From: an uncultured Bacteroidota bacterium
GTDB lineage: Bacteria > Bacteroidota > Bacteroidia > Chitinophagales > Chitinophagaceae
Length of the DNA: 64,000 nt
Assembly: GCA_903887415.1 (NCBI GenBank)
Contig: CAISPO010000037.1
Location: 62,001-126,000 of the forward strand
Direction of reading: 5' to 3'
Part shown: positions 1 through 8,152 of the stretch, piece by piece
How the letters are laid out: each line of letters begins with the position of its first letter
Position numbering within the stretch: the first letter of the stretch is position 1
Translations under genes and position numbers: made by a program
Notes under the pieces: generated by a model
Database searches by the model: none
Told to the model about the DNA's origin: nothing
The model's input: only the letters and a program-made list of their open reading frames with translations

Positions 1-311
1 CGGTATATAACACTCATTGCTCCAATTATTGCATCGGGGATTTGCAAATTATGTGACAGCTTGAAAGCATGTAACAGTTCAATTGCCTTTTCAGATACTT
101 CGCTGTTAAAGTGAATGATATTATACTGCTTCACTTTTTTTTCCATTAACTGCAAATCTTTTTTATTTTCCATTCCCCTGTACAATTCCATTACAGAAAC
201 TGAAGGCATGAGTACATTTCCATTACCTATTGTTTTCAATTCATCAACAGTGTGAGGCAGTTCTTTAAATAACGAGATAAATATGTTTGTATCGCAAATC
301 ACTAAGCTCAT
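1..311 (-). CDS. vapC: VapC-family PIN-domain toxin (partial, C-terminus off the window)
   Basis: Reading leftward from the ATG at 309-311, about 103 residues are visible before the window edge. PIN-domain ribonucleases use clustered acidic residues to hold a metal. Here these are D7 in CDTNIF, E42 in VMELYRG and D93 in IPDAII, in the usual order and spacing; the remaining acidic residue would lie beyond the edge. The start overlaps the stop of the upstream antitoxin gene as ATGA, the typical coupling of vapBC pairs. Family knowledge says such toxins cleave RNA, often tRNA, when the antitoxin is lost. Family assignment is strong, but the target is unknown and the gene is incomplete only because of the window boundary. 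Confidence 0.85.
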   Translation of the reverse strand, partial: MSLVICDTNIFISLFKELPHTVDELKTIGNGNVLMPSVSVMELYRGMENKKDLQLMEKKVKQYNIIHFNSEVSEKAIELLHAFKLSHNLQIPDAIIGAMSVIY

Positions 312-553
312 AGCCTATTTCCCCACGCATTTTTACGAAGATCTTCCAATGAAATATCTCTTCCTTTCCAAATGCCGGCTAACGCAGTTACATCGGGTTT
401 TTCAGCAAAAACTATTGGTAAAGAAGTGTCAATATTGCTTTTTGCTTTCTTTTTCGGCTTTGGAAGCTCAACAACAAAATCAAGGTATTTTGCAAAATCT
501 TTTAGTGCCTCAAGCACTTTTGCATTTTTATATTTTATGATTACTTCAGGCAT
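308..553 (-). CDS. vapB: VapB-like antitoxin of the PIN toxin
   Basis: An 81-residue protein directly upstream of the PIN toxin, with a 4-base stop/start overlap. The N-terminus (MPEVIIKYKN) looks like a strand that could form part of a DNA-binding fold. The middle is lysine/proline rich, and the C-terminal half ending in KGRDISLEDLRKNAWGNR resembles the toxin-neutralising tail of Bacteroidota antitoxins that sit next to PIN genes. No better-known motif is visible, so the role comes mainly from position and size. Autoregulation is likely. A TATATTTG -7 box lies at 576-583, and a direct repeat lies further upstream at 620-688. Confidence 0.75.
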   Translation of the reverse strand: MPEVIIKYKNAKVLEALKDFAKYLDFVVELPKPKKKAKSNIDTSLPIVFAEKPDVTALAGIWKGRDISLEDLRKNAWGNRL

Positions 554-575
554 AGTTCATTCTATTATCTTAAGA

Positions 576-583
576 CAAATATA
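576..583 (-). promoter_or_regulatory. Putative -7 box (TATATTTG) of the vapBC operon
   Basis: On the minus strand TATATTTG fits the Bacteroidota -7 consensus TAnnTTTG and lies about 22 bases before the vapB ATG. No clear TTG -33 element was found at the expected distance, so support is partial. Confidence 0.45.
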
Positions 584-619
584 CCTGAAAATCTTCACTG
601 ATTAGCGGGACGCGGTCCA

Positions 620-688
620 CTATTTGTGAAATGATAATGTGAAAGGTGGAAAAGTAGTTCCCCTATTTGTGAAATGCCCTAATGTGAA
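620..688. repeat. Direct repeat upstream of vapBC (possible operator)
   Basis: CTATTTGTGAAATG occurs at 620-633 and 663-676, each followed shortly by AATGTGAA (636-643 and 681-688). The two composite copies are 43 bases apart, about four helical turns. They occupy the short gap between the tyrS stop and the vapBC promoter, so they could bind the VapB/VapC repressor complex. This is inference only. Confidence 0.5.
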
Positions 689-711
689 TATTTAGACATT
701 GTCTCAATTCC

Positions 712-1989
712 CTACCCAAACATCGCCAGTGTATAATCCTTTTTTCCCTTTTGCACGAGTATGTACTTATCATTAAGCAGGTGCTGCGACGTTATCTTAA
801 AATCAAGCGCCGTCACCTTCTCTTTATTGATGCTTACGCCACCGTTTTGCAGCATTTTTTTTGCTTCACCTTTCGATGCGAATACCCCGCTTTCAGCTAG
901 GAACGTGATCAGGTCAAGGCCCTCGGTAAGGGCAGACAATGAGCCGGTTACTTGCGATACACCATCCATCACTTCCAGCAGTTGCTGTTCACTTAGAGAG
1001 CGCAGCACCTCTACTGATGATTGGCCGAAGAGTATCTCTGATGCCTGCTTTGCGAACGCAAGGTCTTCTTCGCTATGCACCATTATGGTCATTTCATCGG
1101 CGATGGACTTTTGCAGTTTACGCTGGTGCGGTGCAATTTCGTGCTCTGCTATCAGCGCCTTGATTTCAGCAACCGGTTTGAAGGAAAATACCAGCGCCAT
1201 TTTCGCAGCATCAGTATCGGGCAGGTTGAGCCAGAACTGGTAGAACTTGTAGGGAGATGTCCGGTTCCTGTCGAGCCAAACATTGCCAGTCTCTGATTTG
1301 CCAAATTTACTACCATCGCTTTTTGTAATGAGTGTGCAGGTAAATGCAAATGCATCCGGCCCGCCTTTGCGGCGGATAAGCTCTGTGCCGGTCACAATAT
1401 TGCCCCATTGGTCGGCGCCGCCCATTTGCAGTTTTACATTATGATTGTTGCATAAATGGAAGAAGTCATAGCCCTGTATGAGCTGGTAGGTAAACTCCGT
1501 AAACGACATCCCCGTCTCGAGGCGCTTTTGTACAGAGTCTTTGGCCAGCATGTAGTTGATGGAAATATGCTTGCCTGCATCGCGTATGAAATCAAGAAAT
1601 GAAAAATCTTTGAACCAATCATAGTTATTTACCAGCACAGCGCCATTAGCATCATTGTCGCTGAAATCAAGGAAGCGTTCCAACTGGCTACGTATGCCAT
1701 CGCAATTTTTTCTTATGGTATCTACGTCCAGCAGGTTACGTTCCTGCGATTTACCAGATGGGTCACCGATCATACCGGTGGCGCCGCCTACCAGTGCATA
1801 GGGCTTATGCCCTGCACGCTGCAGGCGCATAAGCAGTGTTATTGGCAACAGGCTACCGACATGCAGGCTGTCGGCGGTAGGGTCAAAGCCGATATAGCCC
1901 GAGGTCATTTCCTTCATCAGTTGTTCTTCGGTGCCAGGCATTATGTCCTGCACCAGGTTCCTTTCTTGTAATTCAGCTATTAAATTCAT
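712..1989 (-). CDS. tyrS: Tyrosyl-tRNA synthetase
   Basis: A class I aminoacyl-tRNA synthetase of 425 residues that charges tRNA-Tyr in the cytoplasm. The HIGH-type signature appears as HVGS (43-46), the tyrosine-binding region contains GGADQWGN (about 190-197), and the KMSKS loop appears as KFGKS (228-232), the variant expected of bacterial TyrRS. The C-terminal ~70 residues, with EAKKMLQNGGVSINKEKV, form an S4-like RNA-binding domain. Length and domain order are normal. It is divergent from the DUF6089 gene. A CAAAAATA stretch at 2012-2019, reading TATTTTTG on this strand, may be its -7 element. Confidence 0.97.
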   Translation of the reverse strand: MNLIAELQERNLVQDIMPGTEEQLMKEMTSGYIGFDPTADSLHVGSLLPITLLMRLQRAGHKPYALVGGATGMIGDPSGKSQERNLLDVDTIRKNCDGIRSQLERFLDFSDNDANGAVLVNNYDWFKDFSFLDFIRDAGKHISINYMLAKDSVQKRLETGMSFTEFTYQLIQGYDFFHLCNNHNVKLQMGGADQWGNIVTGTELIRRKGGPDAFAFTCTLITKSDGSKFGKSETGNVWLDRNRTSPYKFYQFWLNLPDTDAAKMALVFSFKPVAEIKALIAEHEIAPHQRKLQKSIADEMTIMVHSEEDLAFAKQASEILFGQSSVEVLRSLSEQQLLEVMDGVSQVTGSLSALTEGLDLITFLAESGVFASKGEAKKMLQNGGVSINKEKVTALDFKITSQHLLNDKYILVQKGKKDYTLAMFG

Positions 1990-2185
1990 TCAAAATATAG
2001 TTACGAAGCCGCAAAAATAGCATTTACACCTGCCTTTGAGGTATATTATTTTAAGTGTATATTTTTCGAAAATATTTACTTTGGGTTGCACTAAATTAAT
2101 TTGATTTGCGATTTGTTTTATTATTCCGAATTTTGTTTCTATCTTTCGCTATTACTTTCAGTACTACTTAACAAAAATTTAAGCG

Positions 2186-3073
2186 TTGAAACGAATATTA
2201 CTATCAATAGCGCTGTTTCTGCCATTCTGCCTGCAGGCACAATCCTATGATTTCAGCCATATAGGAGCAATGGAACACCATGAAATAGGCCTCACAGTAG
2301 GCGTTGCAAATTATTATGGTGATCTTCAACCGAAACTATTTCCGAACTATGGCTACCAGCCTATGGTGGGTATCGTGTATAAGTATTTCGTAAGCCCGCA
2401 CATAGGGTTCCGGGTTCAGGCATCCTACACCAATCTTACAGCAGCAGACAGCCTTAGCGATATACCAACAAACAAAGAACGTAACCTCAGTTTTGCAACC
2501 CACTTGTTCGAGTTTTCCGGCGCCATGGAAATCAATTTCCTCCCGATCGAAGTGATGCGCCATAAGGCAACCCCATACATCTTCGGAGGAGTAGGAGCTT
2601 TCTACTTCAATCCACGGGCACAGGATGCGGCTGGAGATATTGTGTATCTGCGGCCATTGAGTACCGAAGGCGAAGGGCTGCCCATGTATCCCGACCGCAA
2701 ACAGTACAGCCTTGTGAATATCGCATTTCCATTTGGCGGCGGCTTTAAATTCTTCATCGGCAAGACGCTGATGCTGACCACCGAGATCGGTTTCCGCTAT
2801 ACAAATACGGATTATATAGACGATGTAAGCAAGTCTTATGTAAACCTGGATACACTACAGGCTTACAAAGGAAAGATCGCGAAACAAATGTCTTACCGCG
2901 GCAATACAGTTGCCAACTGGAACGGCGATAATCCAAACTATGGTTTCCAGCGCGGCGATGATAAGTCGAACGACTGGTATTGGTATGGCAACGTTACTGT
3001 TACCATATTCTTCCGTGCCTTCGGCAATCCGAGGGAGTATATCAAAACCAGGTGCCCCGGATTCTTTAGGTAA
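2186..3073 (+). CDS. DUF6089-like outer-membrane beta-barrel protein
   Basis: A 295-residue exported protein starting at TTG (MKRILLSIALF...), with a signal peptide ending near LQAQ. The segment HEIGLTVGVANYYGDLQP, later amphipathic glycine/aromatic strands (PYIFGGVGAFYF, TTEIGFRYT) and the compact end CPGFF resemble the DUF6089 family of Bacteroidota barrel proteins. The family has no established biochemical role; an outer-membrane structural role is inference. No ATG fits better than this TTG, because later ATGs would remove the signal peptide. A TATCTTTC box at 2140-2147 could serve as -7 element. Confidence 0.75.
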   Translation: MKRILLSIALFLPFCLQAQSYDFSHIGAMEHHEIGLTVGVANYYGDLQPKLFPNYGYQPMVGIVYKYFVSPHIGFRVQASYTNLTAADSLSDIPTNKERNLSFATHLFEFSGAMEINFLPIEVMRHKATPYIFGGVGAFYFNPRAQDAAGDIVYLRPLSTEGEGLPMYPDRKQYSLVNIAFPFGGGFKFFIGKTLMLTTEIGFRYTNTDYIDDVSKSYVNLDTLQAYKGKIAKQMSYRGNTVANWNGDNPNYGFQRGDDKSNDWYWYGNVTVTIFFRAFGNPREYIKTRCPGFFR

Positions 3074-3326
3074 TCACGCCTCAAACCCCTCCCGCTAGGG
3101 AGCGGGACCTTGTTCCGGGCATTACTTATGGTTTAACTTTCATCTTCTATTGCATCGGTCGGCATTGTATAATCAATACATAGCCCGTTTGTAAATAAGC
3201 CTGGAATAACTTTTGCCAACGGAAAGCATACGGATTTAAAATGAAATATTAATATTACGAGATTAATCATCGTACCGGGGCATTCCTTTTTAACTTTTTC
3301 GCTTTTCAACCTTTTCACCTATTAGC

Positions 3327-3334
3327 TACCTTTG
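3327..3334 (+). promoter_or_regulatory. Putative -7 box (TACCTTTG) immediately before ispG
   Basis: TACCTTTG matches TAnnTTTG and ends only five bases before the ispG ATG at 3340. If used, transcription would begin at or next to the start codon, giving a nearly leaderless mRNA. The -33 region is T-rich but lacks a clean TTG. Confidence 0.45.
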
Positions 3335-3339
3335 CACCT

Positions 3340-5313
3340 ATGTTGCAGCAATATTGCGCGTCGCTCACCGAATATAAGCGTTTACAGACGCGGGAAGTAA
3401 AGATCGGCAACCTGCTGATTGGTAACGGGCATCCCATCCGGATACAAACCATGACTACCACCGATACGATGGATACAGCGGCCACTGTGGCGCAAACCAT
3501 CCGCTGCATAGAGGCTGGGGCAGAGCTGGTGCGCATCACTGCACCCAGTAAAAAGGAAGCAGAAAACCTGCTGAACATTAAGAACGAGTTGCGTGCAAAA
3601 GGATACGATACCCCACTCATTGCCGATATTCATTTCACCCCAAATGCCGCCGAGATCGCTGCGCGAATAGTTGAAAAGGTGCGTGTTAATCCGGGCAATT
3701 ACATTGATAAGAAGAAGTTTGACTTCATTGACTATACCGACGCCGAATATGCCAGCGAGACAGACCGCATACGCCAGCGATTCACGCCGCTGGTACGCAT
3801 ATGCAGGGAGTACGGCACTGCGATGCGCATAGGCACGAACCACGGCTCCCTCAGCGACCGCATCATGAGCCGTTATGGCGATACGCCAATAGGCATGGTG
3901 GAAAGTGCTATGGAGTTCCTGCGGATAGCACGGGACGAAAGCTACCACCAGATCGTACTCAGCATGAAGTCCAGCAACCCGCTGGTGATGGTGCAGGCAT
4001 ACCGGCTGCTGGTGCAGAAGATGGACGAGGAGTTCGGGGAATGCTACCCGCTGCACCTGGGCGTAACTGAAGCTGGTGATGGCGAAGATGGCCGCATCAA
4101 AAGCGCCATAGGCATCGGTACATTGCTGGAAGATGGCATTGGCGATACTATCCGCGTTTCCCTTACTGAAGACCCTGAGTTTGAGATACCCGTTTGCCGC
4201 GATATTGTAAAACGGTATGAGGGCAGACGGCAGACAGCAGACGGCAGTCGGCAGTTGACGGTTGACAGGCAGCTATTGTCTTATGATCCATTTTCATACC
4301 GGCGCAGGGAAACAATTACCGTGCAGCATATAGGCTCGCATCATGTACCTATAGTTGTTGCAGACTATAGCACTGACGATACTATTACTCCTGCAAGCCT
4401 GGAGCAAATAGGGTACACCTACAATGAAGCTACCGACAAATGGGCCATAAGCGATGTGGCAGCCGACTATATATATACCGGCGACAAAACAATAGCCTTT
4501 GCATTGCCGGGCACACTACAAGTAATATGCAATAGCGCTGTATGGCAATCCCAGGAAAAACATCATCCGCTTGTGCAGTGGGGTGTTGACCCGCTCACCG
4601 ATAAGCTGCATTTTATTACTGCTGATGTAAATGCAAATACAACCGAGCTTGCTGCCTATCTTAAAGATGCGCCGGGCGCAGTATTGGTCGTGAGCAGCAG
4701 TGCGGCCAACGCCATGCAATCTATGCGCAGCTTCATTGCTGAGCTTACCAAAGCCGGTGTTACCTGCCCGGTGGTCATAAGAACAGAGAGCCGTGACAAC
4801 ACCGTCGATGAACAACTTATACACTTTGCTACAGACTCCGGTGGCTTGCTGCTGGATGGTTTTGGAGATGGTGTTTGGCTGGTAAACGCCAGCACCGGCC
4901 TTCAGACCAATAAGGTAAGTGGGCGTACTTATCTCGAAGTAAAGAGCAACAAACAGTTCCTCAACAATACTGCTTTCTCTATTCTGCAGGCTACACGCAC
5001 ACGCATCAGCAAGACGGAATACATCAGTTGCCCCAGTTGCGGGCGAACGCTATTTGATCTGCAGGAGACCACTGCGAAGATCAGGGCGGCCACCAATCAC
5101 CTGAAGGGCGTGAAGATCGCTATAATGGGCTGCATAGTGAACGGACCGGGCGAAATGGCAGATGCCGACTTTGGCTATGTGGGCAGCGGGCCTGGCAAGA
5201 TCACGCTATACAAGGGCAAAGAGGTGATGAAACGCAATGTGCCGAGCGATATAGCTGTGGACGAACTGATACAACTGCTCAGGGATAGTGAAGCATGGGT
5301 GGAGGTTTCGTGA
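3340..5313 (+). CDS. ispG: 4-hydroxy-3-methylbut-2-en-1-yl diphosphate synthase, long form
   Basis: IspG (GcpE) makes HMBPP from MEcPP in the non-mevalonate isoprenoid pathway, using a 4Fe-4S cluster. The N-terminal TIM-barrel part contains the signature around RIQTMTTTDTMDTAATVAQ and HLGVTEAGDGEDGRIKSA. The C-terminal domain carries the cluster ligands C564 and C567 (SCPSCGRT) and C598 (GCIVNGPGE). At 657 residues it is the long type, with an extra central domain, known from Bacteroidota, Chlamydia and plants. An odd stretch of about 17 residues (RRQTADGSRQLTVDRQ, nucleotides 4221-4272) is encoded by a CAGACGG/CAGTCGG-type low-complexity string that looks intergenic, yet keeps the frame. Confidence 0.95.
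   Translation: MLQQYCASLTEYKRLQTREVKIGNLLIGNGHPIRIQTMTTTDTMDTAATVAQTIRCIEAGAELVRITAPSKKEAENLLNIKNELRAKGYDTPLIADIHFTPNAAEIAARIVEKVRVNPGNYIDKKKFDFIDYTDAEYASETDRIRQRFTPLVRICREYGTAMRIGTNHGSLSDRIMSRYGDTPIGMVESAMEFLRIARDESYHQIVLSMKSSNPLVMVQAYRLLVQKMDEEFGECYPLHLGVTEAGDGEDGRIKSAIGIGTLLEDGIGDTIRVSLTEDPEFEIPVCRDIVKRYEGRRQTADGSRQLTVDRQLLSYDPFSYRRRETITVQHIGSHHVPIVVADYSTDDTITPASLEQIGYTYNEATDKWAISDVAADYIYTGDKTIAFALPGTLQVICNSAVWQSQEKHHPLVQWGVDPLTDKLHFITADVNANTTELAAYLKDAPGAVLVVSSSAANAMQSMRSFIAELTKAGVTCPVVIRTESRDNTVDEQLIHFATDSGGLLLDGFGDGVWLVNASTGLQTNKVSGRTYLEVKSNKQFLNNTAFSILQATRTRISKTEYISCPSCGRTLFDLQETTAKIRAATNHLKGVKIAIMGCIVNGPGEMADADFGYVGSGPGKITLYKGKEVMKRNVPSDIAVDELIQLLRDSEAWVEVS
4221..4272 (+). repeat. In-frame low-complexity string inside ispG
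   Basis: A run of GGCAGACGGCAGAC-like and GGCAGTTGACGGTTGAC-like units, about 52 bases, unlike the surrounding coding sequence. It resembles simple intergenic strings of this kind of genome. It falls at the beginning of the extra central domain, where length changes should be tolerated. Confidence 0.6.
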
Positions 5314-5421
5314 GCAGTTCGCTGCAATGCCCTATATGAGACATTCTTTACACTCGCCAATAACCCATAAGTTGTGTGAACTTTGTTTGTTACACTCGCG
5401 AAGTGTGCCCAGCTAGAGTAC

Positions 5422-5448
5422 AGATGCTTCCTGCGTCAGCATGACAAA
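5422..5448. repeat. Solo copy of the 27-base repeat that flanks the GIY-YIG ORF
   Basis: AGATGCTTCCTGCGTCAGCA followed by TGACAAA matches the 27-base inverted repeat at 18051-18077 and 18528-18554 at 25 of 27 positions. Here it stands alone between ispG and the Ig-domain lipoprotein, 28 bases before the poly-C tract. Confidence 0.8.
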
Positions 5449-5476
5449 CATCATTGATAGCCTATTAACTGAGTGT

Positions 5477-5497
5477 CCCCCCCCCCCCCCCCCCCCC
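5477..5497. repeat. C21 homopolymer (G21 on the minus strand)
   Basis: Twenty-one consecutive C residues in the convergent gap between ispG and the Ig-domain lipoprotein gene, 49 bases beyond the stop of the latter. Tracts of this length slip easily in replication. Here it lies outside any credible ORF, so it would affect the 3' end of transcripts rather than a reading frame. Its exact length may also be a sequencing approximation. Confidence 0.9.
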
Positions 5498-5546
5498 TCC
5501 ATAGAAAGGTCTCTGCACAGCAAAGTGTTTATTCCACAATGACGAA

Positions 5547-6965
5547 CTACAGGGCTGTAAATGTAAGCGGTGAACCGTTGACCTGGGCGCCTGCAGAAGT
5601 GCGGGCAACAACCTGTACTTTTTGTGATGAAACAGACGGATCACCGATGAGCCAGTTCGTTTGTGCGTAACCGTTGGCATTTGTTAATACAGAGGCGAGC
5701 GATACAGAGCCGCCTCCAGAGGTAACTGTAAAGTAAACAGTAACACCTGCCTGCCCAACTCCTGTATTATCTGTTACCTGGACAACTAATGGTGCACCAA
5801 GGTATTCAAATGCGGCGCCATGCTGGCCATCGCCGGATGTTTTCGTAAGTGTTAAGTTTGTTGCGGTTGCCTGCATACCCACTGTGTCTGTGTTCCAGGT
5901 CTGGCTGTTGTCAGGGATGCTGTAGCCTAACACATTTGCAGATACGTTGAATATCTGCTGCTCGGTATAGCCATCGGTAGTATTCTCCAGGGTATTTAAT
6001 GAGAAGGTAGCCGTAGGGCAAACTACGCCATATATCTTCTGCACCATCTGCGGAGCTATGCTGCAGGACAGGTTAAAGCCTGCAAGCGGCGGGATGCTGT
6101 TGGTGAGCGATGCTGTATGCGAGAAGTTATAAACGCCCTGCCAGCCACCAGCGCTATAGACATCGCCAAGGGTATAGTTGTCGGAGGTTGTAAAAGAAGG
6201 AGTTCCGTTGGTAAGGGCGGTTACATTTCCGCTCACATTAGCAACATAAGAAAGGTAGGTAGTTACGACAATTGGCAACTGGCCGATCCATACAATGGTG
6301 CGGTTTGAAATAGGGTTGAGTACTACAGACGAGTTGATGTTCTCGGCAGAAGATGCGGCAACACTCATTTGTACATTTGCATTTAATGTACCGTTCTGGC
6401 ACAGGGCTGAGAAGCCGGTCATTGTTCCATTCTGAAACTGCATATTGAAGTTCCAGTTAGGGAAGATGTTTATAGAACCGCCGGTAGCCTTCACCGAAGC
6501 TACACCATCCTGGAACAGTACCGAATTACCCAGATCAAACGTATTGGAGATGCCGGCGGCAAAATTGATATTGGCCTGCTGGAAAACGTCTTCCAGTTTC
6601 GCTGGAGTGGTAGTAAGCGTTACCTGGCCTGCCTGGCTGGTAACAGAAGTTACTTTCCTCAAATAGCCTTCACCAGTCATACCGACAATAATATCGTTAG
6701 GAATAAAAGCCGGGAGGTTGTTGCCGAAATAAGTGTATGTGCCCTGGCTGATCTGCGATGCAGTTGATGCCAGTAACCACTGCGTAGAGTCTATGACGAT
6801 AACGCCGGGCTTGAGCACAACAGAATCAGGCGTGGTGGGCTGTGTGGTGGTAGTAGTCGTAGCGACTGTTTGCGTACTCAGCTTGTTGCAGGATGCAAAA
6901 GCGAAAACAACGGCAGCCAGCGCCACTACAAATATGGAAGAAATATTCTTTTTCATTGTGCTCAT
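5547..6965 (-). CDS. Lipoprotein with C-terminal bacterial Ig-like (Big_1-type) domain
   Basis: A 472-residue exported lipoprotein. The N-terminus MSTMKKNISSIFVV... ends in a lipobox-like FAFASC, after which a Thr-rich linker (TTTTTTQPTTPD) begins. An alternative ATG at 6956 (MKKNISS) would do equally well. The middle (about 50-370) is rich in Asn/Thr/Val strands with no motif I recognise. The last ~95 residues (GAPLVVQVTDNTG, VTVYFTVTSGGGSV, NANGYAQTNW) fit a Big_1 invasin-type Ig fold, which in other proteins serves as a stalk or adhesion module. It is encoded just upstream of, and on the same strand as, nothing obvious in function; the outer-membrane barrel gene precedes it by 33 bases, so the two may be cotranscribed. 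Function unknown. Confidence 0.8.
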   Translation of the reverse strand: MSTMKKNISSIFVVALAAVVFAFASCNKLSTQTVATTTTTTQPTTPDSVVLKPGVIVIDSTQWLLASTASQISQGTYTYFGNNLPAFIPNDIIVGMTGEGYLRKVTSVTSQAGQVTLTTTPAKLEDVFQQANINFAAGISNTFDLGNSVLFQDGVASVKATGGSINIFPNWNFNMQFQNGTMTGFSALCQNGTLNANVQMSVAASSAENINSSVVLNPISNRTIVWIGQLPIVVTTYLSYVANVSGNVTALTNGTPSFTTSDNYTLGDVYSAGGWQGVYNFSHTASLTNSIPPLAGFNLSCSIAPQMVQKIYGVVCPTATFSLNTLENTTDGYTEQQIFNVSANVLGYSIPDNSQTWNTDTVGMQATATNLTLTKTSGDGQHGAAFEYLGAPLVVQVTDNTGVGQAGVTVYFTVTSGGGSVSLASVLTNANGYAQTNWLIGDPSVSSQKVQVVARTSAGAQVNGSPLTFTAL

Positions 6966-6998
6966 CAGTTAGTTGTAAAGAAGGCCGTGCCTTGAAAA

Positions 6999-7778
6999 TT
7001 ATTTAAAGAGCAGTACGCTCAGTCTTGCGCCGTAGCTTAAAACGTTTTCGTTAATACCGTCGATGTTGGAAATATTGGTCATTACGTATCCCATATAAGG
7101 CCCCAGCAGGTATGTGTTGTGCTTTGTGCGCCAGGCTATACCAGCGCTTGCATAATGCTGCAGCATCACCGTGGTATAATTGGCGGAGACATCGTTCCAG
7201 GAGTTGTTGCCCTGTATGCTATATACATCCAGCATATTGACTTTGAAACCAAGAGAAAGGCCGACCTGTGCATAAAACCCTACATCGGAGAGGTTGCCAA
7301 CCTTATGCCTCACATCAACCACCTGGAACATAAGCGGCACGCCCGCATACCAGTAGTGATAGTTATTGTATGATGTGCTGCCGAAACCATCAGGTGAAGA
7401 TAATGTACCGTTGAAGTTGCGGAGCTCAAGGCCATAAGATAAGAACAGGCGTGTGCTTGCGCTGTTAGTGTTGAACTGGTGCGCATACTGCCCGGAAACA
7501 GCCCAGGACAAGCCATTGGCTGAGGTAGGAGCACCATCGCCGCTAACCGAATTGAATATCGTGGAGCCGCCGAAATCAGCGAAGACGATAAACCTGGCAT
7601 CGCACTTATGGCACTTTGCATTGGCGCAGCATGATGTTGTATCTGCTGGCATATCGTCATCGTCCGCAGCTGCGGGAGCAGGAGTAGTCTGGCCGCTGGC
7701 GAACACTGACCATGCTAAAGCACAGCTTATGAACACTACTTTTTTCAGGCCGAAACACTTGTTAAGGAGTTGCTTCAT
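6999..7778 (-). CDS. Outer-membrane beta-barrel protein (porin-like)
   Basis: A 259-residue protein with a signal peptide (hydrophobic core VVFISCALAWSVFASGQ, cleavage after ASG-Q). A short Asp-rich, Cys-containing segment follows (ADDDDMPADTTSCCANAKCHKC), an unusual cluster of four to five cysteines that could bind metal or form disulfides. The rest shows alternating aromatic/glycine strands (ARFIVFADFGGST, VSGQYAHQF, RLFLSYGLELRNF, GFYAQVGLSLGFKV) and ends in SYGARLSVLLFK, fitting an outer-membrane barrel with a terminal aromatic strand. It precedes the Ig-domain lipoprotein on the same strand. Ligand unknown. Confidence 0.75.
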   Translation of the reverse strand: MKQLLNKCFGLKKVVFISCALAWSVFASGQTTPAPAAADDDDMPADTTSCCANAKCHKCDARFIVFADFGGSTIFNSVSGDGAPTSANGLSWAVSGQYAHQFNTNSASTRLFLSYGLELRNFNGTLSSPDGFGSTSYNNYHYWYAGVPLMFQVVDVRHKVGNLSDVGFYAQVGLSLGFKVNMLDVYSIQGNNSWNDVSANYTTVMLQHYASAGIAWRTKHNTYLLGPYMGYVMTNISNIDGINENVLSYGARLSVLLFK

Positions 7779-7807
7779 GTATATAATTATATCATCTGCA
7801 ATAAAAC

Positions 7808-7824
7808 AGGGTTAAATATACTAC
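7808..7824 (-). promoter_or_regulatory. Promoter-like GTATATTTAACCCT motif upstream of the barrel gene
   Basis: Read on the minus strand, AGTATATTTAACCCT lies about 30-45 bases before the ATG at 7778. An almost identical string stands at 19275-19291, upstream of the lipoprotein gene starting at 19260. TATATTTA is close to the TAnnTTTG -7 consensus. Confidence 0.35.
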
Positions 7825-7880
7825 AATTTTGGAGAGTTGGTAGCTCTGTAGCAAACATTTTCCCGCCAAAGTTGTAAAGG

Positions 7881-7943
7881 TTTCTCGCAAAGTCGCCAAG
7901 CTCGCAGTTCTCTCATTCTGTTTTTAAGGCCGCCAAGCGCGAG
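7881..7943. repeat. 63-base dispersed element, copy A
   Basis: Begins TTTCTCGCAAAG and ends CCGCCAAGCGCGAG, with inverted CTCGC/GCGAG termini. The same layout and length recur at 26762-26824 and 39955-40017. All three are intergenic. The middle is T-rich (TTTTTAAG). Confidence 0.8.
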
Positions 7944-8067
7944 TTTTTTGTCTGAACTATGACCCTATGGATACCAGAATTGATTACTGTGATTTTCAGG
8001 AATGCTCAAAAAAGTATGTTTAAAATAGGGATTAACGATAGATAATCAATGACTTATCGAAAGCGGG

Positions 8068-8110
8068 ACTTCCGGTTTGCTTCCGGTTGTTGGCAGATAA
8101 CTTCCGGTTT
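8068..8110. repeat. Three direct copies of an ACTTCCGGTTT-like motif
   Basis: ACTTCCGGTTT occurs at 8068-8078 and 8100-8110, with a CTTCCGGTT copy at 8080-8088 between them. No gene starts close by, so no regulatory target is evident. Confidence 0.6.
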
Positions 8111-8130
8111 GAGTTGTTTTGTGTTGCCTT

Positions 8131-8152
8131 GAGACGGCAAGCATGCCGTCTC
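8131..8152. repeat. REP-like hairpin, arm GAGACGGCA
   Basis: Perfect 9-bp inverted repeat GAGACGGCA/TGCCGTCTC with a 4-base loop, followed by TACC. It belongs with the hairpins at 15924-15951, 40178-40206 and 43813-43836. Arm sequence differs among copies but pairing is kept. Confidence 0.75.

Noticed and set aside
5465-5680. Open frame reading into the poly-G tract (poly-glycine)
   Set aside because: Antisense/out-of-frame artefact overlapping the end of the Ig-domain lipoprotein gene.
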